Part shown: positions 7,175-11,811 of the stretch, one piece after another | How positions within the stretch are numbered: the stretch's first letter is position 1 | How the letters are laid out: each line of letters starts with the position of its first letter | Origin: Trueperella sp. | GTDB taxonomy: Bacteria > Actinomycetota > Actinomycetes > Actinomycetales > Actinomycetaceae | DNA length: 11,811 bases | Assembly: GCA_012727825.1 (NCBI GenBank) | Contig: JAAYGH010000060.1 | Span: 1-11,811, forward strand | Reading direction: 5' to 3' | The notes under the pieces: model-generated | What the model was told of the DNA's origin: nothing | The model's database searches: none | The model's input: only the letters and a program-made list of their open reading frames with translations | Program-made: the position numbers and the translations under genes

Positions 7175-7639
7175 ATGCGTATACATATTGCCGCGGATCA
7201 TGCGGGTTTTGAATTGAGAGAACATCTAATCGAGCACCTTCGCCAAGCTGGCCACGATGTGGTGGACCACGGCTACAAGGAGTATGACGCCCTCGATGCA
7301 TACCCGCCCGTCTGCTTTTCAGCAGGCCAGGCCGTCGTCGACGACGAAGGCTCGCTCGGCATCGTCATCGGTGGCTCTGGCAACGGAGAGCAGATGGCAG
7401 CCAATTTGGTGAAGGGCGTGCGCGCAGCGCTCGTGTGGAACGAATCCACAGCTGAACTGGCTCGCGAGCACAACAACGCTAACGTCATGGCTCTCGGCGC
7501 GCGACAGCATTCGATCGAGGAGGCTACGGCGTTCGTGGACATCTTCGTTTCGACGGGATATGACCTTGGCTCACGCCACCAGTCACGTATCGACATGATG
7601 AGCGCTTACGAGGATGGGCAGCGCGAGTTCTCAGCGTGA
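7175..7639 (+). CDS. rpiB: Ribose-5-phosphate isomerase B
   Basis: Interconverts ribose 5-phosphate and ribulose 5-phosphate in the non-oxidative pentose phosphate pathway. The 154 residues align along their length with M. tuberculosis RpiB (Rv2465c): AADHAGFELREHL (6-18, with Asp8 and His9), SLGIVIGGSGNGEQMAAN (catalytic Glu72, equivalent to Mtb Glu75, replacing the E. coli Cys), LAREHNNANV (His99) and the C-terminal RHQSRIDMMSAYE. ATG 7175 is chosen because it fits the family N-terminus and sits six bases after a perfect TATAAT; the open frame extends 16 codons further upstream, but the promoter would then lie inside the gene. Confidence 0.95.
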   Translation: MRIHIAADHAGFELREHLIEHLRQAGHDVVDHGYKEYDALDAYPPVCFSAGQAVVDDEGSLGIVIGGSGNGEQMAANLVKGVRAALVWNESTAELAREHNNANVMALGARQHSIEEATAFVDIFVSTGYDLGSRHQSRIDMMSAYEDGQREFSA

Positions 7640-7680
7640 GGCGCCCTGCGAGGTCATCGCAGATGAGCCATCGCGGCACA

Positions 7681-7716
7681 AAAAGGGAGAGCTACCACGT
7701 GGTAGCTCTCCCTTTT
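7681..7716. terminator. Convergent bidirectional terminator, perfect 36-nt palindrome
   Basis: AAAAGGGAGAGCTACCAC is followed directly by its reverse complement, ending in TTTT, so both strands present a GC-rich stem with an A-tract before and a T-tract after. It lies between rpiB (plus) and cysE (minus) and should stop both. Confidence 0.9.
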
Positions 7717-7752
7717 GCTGTGTGACTCGGATCGATCTACATGGAGTGAGAT

Positions 7753-8328
7753 CTATATGTAAATCGCGGGGTCAATAAGCGGTTCCGTCTTAGTTTTCTT
7801 TTCGTTGTTTTTGGCGGGGATGCCCACTGCCACATTGTTGGAAGGAACGTCCTTGACGACGACGGCGTTGGCCCCGATCCCGACGTCGTCACCAATCGTG
7901 ATCGGACCAAGAACCTTCGCTCCCGACCCGATGGTCACACGGTCACCGACTGTGGGATGGCGCTTGCCCGGATCCATGGACGTGCCGCCGAGTGTGGTGC
8001 CGTGGAAAATGACCACATCTTCGCCCACCTCAGCGGTTTCGCCAATGACGACACCCATGCCGTGATCAATGAAGAGCCTGCGGCCCAGTTGCGCACCGGG
8101 ATGGATTTCCACGCCGGTCAGTCCGCGCACAGCCTGAGACAGCAAACGGGCGGGAAGCTTGAGCCGCTCATCTTTGTTCCACATGGCGTGTGCAACCCTG
8201 TACGCCCACACTGCGTGAACGCCTGGGTAGCTCAGGAGAACTTCGAGCTGGCTCCGGGCAGCGGGGTCGTTGTCGAGCGCCGCCTGCAAATCCTCCCGCA
8301 TTTTCTGAACGAGACCGTGCTGATTCAT
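7753..8328 (-). CDS. cysE: Serine O-acetyltransferase
   Basis: Transfers acetyl from acetyl-CoA to L-serine, giving O-acetylserine, the substrate of CysK. The 191-residue protein is the short form (E. coli 273 aa), with a reduced helical N-terminal domain (1-70) and a left-handed beta-helix of hexapeptide repeats (about 72-170). Catalytic His89 lies in [14 protein letters not shown], paired with Glu74 at the position of E. coli Asp143. The C-terminus ends in DPAIYI; a terminal Ile is the residue by which CysE tails insert into the CysK active site, so a cysteine synthase complex is plausible. The start has an AAGGA five bases upstream that overlaps the TAA stop of cysK (gap of eight bases), so the two genes are one operon, probably translationally coupled. 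Confidence 0.96.
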   Translation of the reverse strand: MNQHGLVQKMREDLQAALDNDPAARSQLEVLLSYPGVHAVWAYRVAHAMWNKDERLKLPARLLSQAVRGLTGVEIHPGAQLGRRLFIDHGMGVVIGETAEVGEDVVIFHGTTLGGTSMDPGKRHPTVGDRVTIGSGAKVLGPITIGDDVGIGANAVVVKDVPSNNVAVGIPAKNNEKKTKTEPLIDPAIYI

Positions 8329-8336
8329 TGGTGTCC

Positions 8337-9266
8337 TTAGTCGAGAAGGCCGTCGAACAGCGGCGTCGATAGGTATCGCTCGCCAAAGTCCGGAATGATG
8401 ACCACGATGTTCTTGCCTGCGAACTCCTCGCGGGCGGCAACCTCCGCGGCTGCTTTGAGGGCTGCGCCGGATGAGATTCCGACGAGAAGGCCCTCTTCGT
8501 GAGCGGAGCGCCGCGCAAAGTCGAGCGCGTCGGGGCTCGCAACTGTGACGACCTCGTCGTACAGATCGGTGTCCAGTACCTTGGGCACAAAGTTCGCGCC
8601 GATGCCTTGGATGCCGTGCGGACCTGCCTTGCCACCGGACAGAAGCGGCGATTCCGCGGGCTCGACGGCCACGATGTGAAGATCCGGGTTACGTTCCTTC
8701 AGGTAGGCACCGGCGCCCGTCAGCGTACCGCCGGTACCGATGCCGGACACAAATACGTCAATGTTGCCATCCGTGGCCTCCCAGATTTCGGGGCCCGTAG
8801 TGGCTCGGTGAATTGCGGGGTTAGCTTCGTTGGCGAACTGCGAGGCGAGGATTGATCCGGGATTTTCTGTAGCGATTTCTTCAGCGCGGTCGAGAGCGCC
8901 CTTCATTCCCTTCGCGGGCTCGGTCAGTTCGAGGGTTGCGCCGAAACCACGAAGGAGAGCACGACGCTCCTTGGACATGGAGGAGGGCATCGTGAGGATG
9001 ACCTTGTAACCGCGAGCGGCGCCGACCCACGCCAGTACGATGCCGGTATTGCCCGACGTCGCCTCGACGATCGTGCCACCCGGCTTCAGCTCGCCGGACT
9101 TTTCTGCGGCGTCGATGATTGCCACACCGATACGGTCTTTCACCGAATTGGCGGGGTTGTAAAACTCGAGCTTGGCAATGACGTGCGCGTTGTCTCCGGC
9201 CAGGCGATTGATGCGTACAAGGGGAGTGTTGCCGACGATGTCAGTTGCGTTGCTGTAAATAGTCAT
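8337..9266 (-). CDS. cysK: Cysteine synthase A (O-acetylserine sulfhydrylase)
   Basis: PLP enzyme that makes L-cysteine from O-acetylserine and sulfide. The 309 residues cover the whole family: [11 protein letters not shown] with the PLP Lys43, substrate loop TSGNTGI (70-76), [11 protein letters not shown] (143-153), phosphate-binding GTGGT (177-181), [12 protein letters not shown] (the CysE-tail docking region), SSGAA (265-269) and the C-terminal [18 protein letters not shown], nearly as in M. tuberculosis CysK1. The start is ATG 9266, with AAGGA five bases upstream; the open frame continues 14 codons further, but those run through the leader without a ribosome site. First gene of the cysK-cysE operon, behind a leader of about 240 bases carrying a cysteine-rich small ORF. 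Confidence 0.97.
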   Translation of the reverse strand: MTIYSNATDIVGNTPLVRINRLAGDNAHVIAKLEFYNPANSVKDRIGVAIIDAAEKSGELKPGGTIVEATSGNTGIVLAWVGAARGYKVILTMPSSMSKERRALLRGFGATLELTEPAKGMKGALDRAEEIATENPGSILASQFANEANPAIHRATTGPEIWEATDGNIDVFVSGIGTGGTLTGAGAYLKERNPDLHIVAVEPAESPLLSGGKAGPHGIQGIGANFVPKVLDTDLYDEVVTVASPDALDFARRSAHEEGLLVGISSGAALKAAAEVAAREEFAGKNIVVIIPDFGERYLSTPLFDGLLD

Positions 9267-9272
9267 AATGAT

Positions 9273-9385
9273 CCTTAGAAAGTTTGGGGAGGGTAAAGCC
9301 ACATACAAAAATTGGGGAGCTCTTCAGGCGAGCTGGCCGAGGTGGCACACATGCACGAGGGCACAAAACTAAGGTCTGCCACCTT
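9273..9385 (-). promoter_or_regulatory. cysK leader with competing base-paired elements (candidate attenuator)
   Basis: Three alternative pairings are visible in the transcript. First, CCTTAG at the end of the small ORF (9369-9374) is exactly complementary to CTAAGG (9273-9278), which contains the cysK Shine-Dalgarno. Second, AGGTGGCA (9377-9384) pairs with TGCCACCT (9340-9347). Third, AAGGT-GGCAG-ACCTT (9371-9385) is a small local hairpin. The third excludes the other two, and the first and second would form a pseudoknot together. A weak AGCTC/GAGCT stem, six bases before TTTTT, lies further downstream. The pairings are read by eye and no energies were computed. Confidence 0.5.
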
Positions 9386-9428
9386 GCAGACACATACGGC
9401 AACACATCATGGCGGTCGTCAGGTTCAT
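9369..9428 (-). CDS. Cysteine-rich leader peptide of the cysK-cysE operon
   Basis: A 19-codon ORF encodes MNLTTAMMCCRMCLQGGRP and ends in TAG. Three Cys (residues 9, 10, 13) and four Met make 7 of 19 residues sulfur amino acids, far above chance. AAAGGA lies ten bases before the ATG, and the ORF sits in the leader of the two last cysteine-synthesis genes, about 100 bases before cysK. Leader peptides rich in the regulated amino acid are classical attenuation sensors, and polycysteine small ORFs with this role are known from mycobacteria. The likely job is therefore ribosome stalling at the Cys codons when charged tRNA-Cys is scarce. It is too short for homology support, so the call rests on composition and position. 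Confidence 0.7.
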   Translation of the reverse strand: MNLTTAMMCCRMCLQGGRP

Positions 9429-9484
9429 GTTGATGACGTCCTTTCCGCGAGGTGGCGATGCATGGGGTACTGAACTATTGGGTG

Positions 9485-9502
9485 TTGAAATATTTGAAAT
9501 AT
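9485..9502. repeat. Tandem direct repeat TTGAAATAT x2 in the cysK leader/promoter
   Basis: Two adjacent identical 9-base units, in a short AT-rich patch of an otherwise GC-rich sequence, start just at or after the predicted transcription start of cysK. Flanking CTATTG (9475-9480) and CAATAG (9506-9511) form an outer inverted repeat. It could be an operator. Confidence 0.4.
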
Positions 9503-9513
9503 CAACAATAGCC

Positions 9514-9541
9514 AGTGTACAAGTTTGCAATCACAGGTCAA
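9514..9541 (-). promoter_or_regulatory. Promoter of the leader peptide-cysK-cysE operon
   Basis: On the minus strand TTGACC (-35, 9536-9541) and TACACT (-10, 9514-9519) are separated by 16 bases, predicting a start near 9505-9508 and a leader of about 240 bases before cysK. It lies immediately after the preceding gene. ACCTGT occurs twice with a 9-base period across the -35 box (ACCTGTTTGACCTGT), a possible binding site for an activator. Confidence 0.55.
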
Positions 9542-9547
9542 ACAGGT

Positions 9548-10201
9548 TCACCATCTGGGAAACGTTCCGTGCCTCACCTCATGGATGACCGTGCCGATGT
9601 CCTGCGGGCGTGCTTGACCAGCGCTGAGTTCAGCGAGGTCCGCGGCGAAGTCCCTCGGATCGGCGACGGCGACGTCGATATCCACTGCAGTTGCGCCGTA
9701 GTCAACGCCGATCACCTCGTAGCCGCGCCCGCGCAGTTCGGCCTCGACTTTGCCGGCGAGCGCGTGCCCCACAGATACCCGCTGCTTGCGATAGACGACC
9801 TGGCGGACGAGTTTGGCGTCGGAGAGCACTGCCCGCACAGAGTCCGAATACGCGCGCACGAGCCCTCCCGTTCCAAGGAGCGTGCCACCGAAATACCGTA
9901 CGACGACCACCGAGATGTCAGTCAGATCGTGCCCCGTGAGTACATCGAGCATCGGGCGTCCGGCAGTACCGGAGGGTTCGCCGTCGTCGGAGGAATTCAC
10001 GGTTGGCTGGGCGCCAGGTTGGGACACGACGAAGGCAGAACAGTGGTGGCGAGCGTCGGGAAACTCAGTGCGGGCATCGGCGAGGACTGCGCGCGCTGCG
10101 TCGACACTCGAGACGCGACGGGCGATCGCGATGAACCGCGACCGCTTAATGTCGAGTTCGGCGCGCAGCTCGCGGCGGGTGGATAGGCGCAGTTCAGTCA
10201 T
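9548..10201 (-). CDS. yigZ: YigZ / IMPACT (UPF0029) family protein
   Basis: 217-residue member of the YigZ/IMPACT family, whose bacterial role is not settled (the eukaryotic relative IMPACT modulates Gcn2 signalling). The N-terminal UPF0029 domain (about 15-125) has the family signatures [10 protein letters not shown] (50-59), [16 protein letters not shown] (70-85) and [22 protein letters not shown] (99-120). The second half (about 135-205) is a DUF1949-type ferredoxin-like domain. ATG 10201 is chosen because the typical N-terminus follows and an extended -10 (TGCAATAAT) stands six bases upstream; the AGGGG next to the ATG is too close to be a ribosome site. The frame is open 17 codons further upstream, but that would include the promoter. 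No terminator separates it from the cysK promoter, so readthrough into cysK is possible. Confidence 0.92.
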   Translation of the reverse strand: MTELRLSTRRELRAELDIKRSRFIAIARRVSSVDAARAVLADARTEFPDARHHCSAFVVSQPGAQPTVNSSDDGEPSGTAGRPMLDVLTGHDLTDISVVVVRYFGGTLLGTGGLVRAYSDSVRAVLSDAKLVRQVVYRKQRVSVGHALAGKVEAELRGRGYEVIGVDYGATAVDIDVAVADPRDFAADLAELSAGQARPQDIGTVIHEVRHGTFPRW

Positions 10202-10207
10202 GCCCCT

Positions 10208-10216
10208 ATTATTGCA
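10208..10216 (-). promoter_or_regulatory. Extended -10 of the yigZ-family gene, leaderless spacing
   Basis: TGC-AATAAT on the minus strand matches TGn plus a near-consensus -10 hexamer and ends six bases before the ATG. Confidence 0.5.
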
Positions 10217-10307
10217 GGGTGGTGAGATTCCGGATCGTCCACCTCCGGACACGTGTTTCCCAGCACAGTCTCCCTGTTGAATGTGGATTTGTTGCCGGGT
10301 GGTGGGC

Positions 10308-10313
10308 TAAACT
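10308..10313 (+). promoter_or_regulatory. Possible -10 box of rpmF
   Basis: TAAACT upstream of the leader hairpins would give a start near 10320 and a leader of about 75 bases. No good -35 was seen at the proper distance. Confidence 0.35.
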
Positions 10314-10327
10314 CGAACACTGTCTGC

Positions 10328-10369
10328 TCGGAGCGTGTGCTCCGAATTTTCAGGTGACCAGCAGGTCAC
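10328..10369 (+). promoter_or_regulatory. Two consecutive hairpins in the rpmF leader
   Basis: TCGGAGC-GTGT-GCTCCGA (10328-10345) is followed directly by ATTTT, like a small intrinsic terminator. GTGACC-AGCA-GGTCAC (10354-10369) follows and ends 11 bases before the rpmF ribosome site. Their order suggests attenuation or protein-binding control, but this matches no leader family that I recognise. Confidence 0.45.
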
Positions 10370-10395
10370 ATGAGTCCCGAAAGGAGCGGTTGGAC

Positions 10396-10563
10396 ATGGC
10401 AGTTCCCAAGCGCAAAATGTCTCGTAGCAACACCCGCTCTCGCCGCTCCCAGTGGAAGGCTGAGCTCACGGAGCTTCAGCCAGTTCGCGTTGGTGGCGTT
10501 GAGAAGCGCATTCCGCGTCGCCTCGCTAAGGCAGCGCAGAGGGGTCTTGTTGACCTCGACTAA
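10396..10563 (+). CDS. rpmF: 50S ribosomal protein L32
   Basis: Structural protein of the large ribosomal subunit. The 55 residues begin with the invariant [20 protein letters not shown] and end in [10 protein letters not shown], close to M. tuberculosis L32. It is the cysteine-free (zinc-independent) form, with no CxxC pairs. The start is fixed by the family N-terminus and by AAGGAG nine bases upstream (10381-10386). The gene stands alone, divergent from the yigZ-family gene and followed by a strong terminator; the common rpmF partner yceD (DUF177) is not upstream here. Confidence 0.97.
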   Translation: MAVPKRKMSRSNTRSRRSQWKAELTELQPVRVGGVEKRIPRRLAKAAQRGLVDLD

Positions 10564-10582
10564 TCGTTGACCGCACAGGTCG

Positions 10583-10618
10583 AAATGAGGGCCTCCCCGA
10601 GTGGGAGGCCCTCATTTT
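10583..10618. terminator. Convergent terminator between rpmF and glxK
   Basis: AAATGAGGGCCTCCC and GGGAGGCCCTCATTT form a perfect 15-bp stem with a five-base loop and a TTTT end on plus; the complementary A-rich side gives a T-tract on minus. It lies 19 bases after the rpmF stop and just past the glxK stop. Confidence 0.88.
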
Positions 10619-10626
10619 ATGTGCGT

Positions 10627-11751
10627 CTAGAGGTTGAGTGCGATGAGCGCGCAGGTTCGGGCTGTGGCCGCGGCGAGGTTCTGCGGCCCGTGCGTCAGCG
10701 CATCGCCAAGATCGCACACGCCCGCGACGACGGGGATGACGGCGGTGAACCGGTCGAGGTCCTCGTAGCCATCGCCGAGCCGTCCGGCAAACGCGACGAC
10801 GGGTACCGCGCCGGATCGTCCGGCCACGCCCCACGGTGCCTTTCCAGTGGCGGTCTGGCCGTCAATCGATCCCTCGCCGGTGAATACAAGATCCGCGCCA
10901 TTGACGTGGGCGTCGAAGTCCCACGCGTCAAGGACGATGTCGATCCCAGACTTGAGCTCGCCACCGAGCGGGCCGAGGATCGCAGCGCCGAGCCCACCCG
11001 CGGCTCCTGCGCCCTCGACGTCGATGAATTTGCGGCCAAGGGAATCCTCGAGCATCCGGCCGACCTGGCCGAGATATCCATCGAGCTCCTCCACGACCTG
11101 CTCGCTGGCGCCCTTTTGCGGGCCAAAGATGGCGCTCGCGCCGTTGTCTCCGGTCAGCGGATTGTTGACGTCGCTCGCGCCGATCACGCGCACGTGCGAG
11201 AGCCGAGGATCCAGTTCAGTGACGTCCACCGAGGACACCTCTGCGAGTGATCCCCCGCCTGCGATGGCCACGCGCTCGCCGTCGTCGTCGATGAATCTCA
11301 CGCCGAGCTGCTCGAGCATGCCCGCCCCAAGATCGTTCGTGGATGAGCCGCCAAGACCAAGGATGATCGTGGATGCGCCGCGGTCCAGCGCCGCGGCGAT
11401 GAGTTCCCCGACTCCCGCAGTTGTGGTTGCGCGCGGATCGCGCTGGTCGCTCGGGACGAGGTCGAGTCCGCACGCCTGCGCTGACTCAACGATGGCCGTC
11501 TTCTCCTGCTCGATCCAGCCGAGCGTGGCGTCCACGGGCTCACCGAGCGGGCCCGTCACGGTCAGGGGAATGAGGGATCCGTCCAGGGCGTCAACGAGGA
11601 CGTCTCCGAATCCCTCGCCGCCGTCTGCGACGGGCAGCTCCACCACCTCGGCTCCCGGCCACACCGTGGAGATGCCGTGTCTCATCGCGGCGCACGCTTC
11701 GCGCGCTGACATGGACTCTTTAAACGAATCGGGGGCGAGAATGATCTTCAT
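10627..11751 (-). CDS. glxK: Glycerate 2-kinase, GlxK/GarK family
   Basis: Phosphorylates D-glycerate to 2-phosphoglycerate with ATP, linking glycerate, glyoxylate or sugar-acid breakdown to glycolysis. The 374 residues match glycerate kinase type 1. Hallmarks are the N-terminal MKIILAPDSFKESMSA, VADGGEGFGD (41-50), GLGGSSTNDLGAGML (132-146), GASDVNNPLTG with SAIFGPQKGA, GAAGGLGAAI, and FTGEGSIDGQTATGKAPWGVA. The start is ATG 11751 with GGAAGG six bases upstream; the open frame continues 15 codons further, but without family similarity or a ribosome site. No other glycerate or glyoxylate gene lies in the window. The 60 bases upstream hold no promoter I can call. Confidence 0.95.
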   Translation of the reverse strand: MKIILAPDSFKESMSAREACAAMRHGISTVWPGAEVVELPVADGGEGFGDVLVDALDGSLIPLTVTGPLGEPVDATLGWIEQEKTAIVESAQACGLDLVPSDQRDPRATTTAGVGELIAAALDRGASTIILGLGGSSTNDLGAGMLEQLGVRFIDDDGERVAIAGGGSLAEVSSVDVTELDPRLSHVRVIGASDVNNPLTGDNGASAIFGPQKGASEQVVEELDGYLGQVGRMLEDSLGRKFIDVEGAGAAGGLGAAILGPLGGELKSGIDIVLDAWDFDAHVNGADLVFTGEGSIDGQTATGKAPWGVAGRSGAVPVVAFAGRLGDGYEDLDRFTAVIPVVAGVCDLGDALTHGPQNLAAATARTCALIALNL

Positions 11752-11811
11752 GGGTGACCTTCCGGGGAGTTTTCGGGTTAAGGGAAAGTATGGCACCCCA
11801 AGTGTGAATAC

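Noticed and set aside
9309..9547. SAM or other metabolite riboswitch in the cysK leader
   Set aside because: I could not assemble a conserved riboswitch core; the cysteine-rich ORF gives a simpler explanation for a long leader.
9515..10186. 223-codon open frame on the plus strand
   Set aside because: Antisense to the yigZ-family gene, whose UPF0029 motifs are unmistakable.
1..11811. Mobile elements, CRISPR arrays, defence or toxin-antitoxin systems, tRNAs
   Set aside because: No transposase, integrase, spaced direct repeats, cloverleaf or small two-gene module was found; gene content is ordinary core metabolism.

Overview
The window reads as a chromosomal housekeeping segment of a moderately GC-rich actinobacterium. 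Supporting signs are a Streptomyces/Mycobacterium-type aminopeptidase N, an Rv2466c-like mycothiol-family thiol oxidoreductase, an RpiB with the actinobacterial catalytic Glu, a cysteine-free actinobacterial L32, and several genes whose -10 box sits so close to the ATG that leaderless mRNA is likely. A family such as Actinomycetaceae would fit, but that is a guess. I see no phage, IS element, CRISPR array, tRNA or rRNA.

Layout, left to right: tag (DNA-3-methyladenine glycosylase I, minus strand, cut by the window edge); pepN (M1 aminopeptidase, minus); a divergent Rv2466c-like DsbA-fold protein (plus); a convergent terminator; a DUF808/YedI-type membrane protein (minus); pepO (M13 metallopeptidase, minus); divergent rpiB (plus); a convergent 36-nt palindromic terminator; the cysteine operon cysK-cysE (minus) with its own promoter and a long leader; a YigZ/IMPACT-family protein (minus); divergent rpmF (plus) behind a structured leader; a convergent terminator; and glxK (glycerate 2-kinase, minus).

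The most interesting element is the cysK-cysE leader. It contains an unannotated 19-codon ORF (9369-9428, minus strand) with its own Shine-Dalgarno. Its product, MNLTTAMMCCRMCLQGGRP, has 7 sulfur amino acids out of 19, including a Cys-Cys pair. Its terminal CCTTAG (Pro codon plus stop) is exactly complementary to the CTAAGG Shine-Dalgarno region of cysK, and competing hairpins overlap the same segment. This looks like a cysteine-sensing leader-peptide attenuator of the two last steps of cysteine synthesis, comparable in principle to the polycysteine small ORFs known from mycobacteria.

Other points of note: pepN, the Rv2466c-like gene and rpiB repeat an association known from M. tuberculosis (Rv2465c-Rv2467). 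Three enzymes carry changes at signature positions: CPWT instead of CPWC in the thiol oxidoreductase, GAMEH instead of GAMEN in PepN, and Tyr at a zinc-ligand His position in Tag. All intergenic gaps are under 300 bases.
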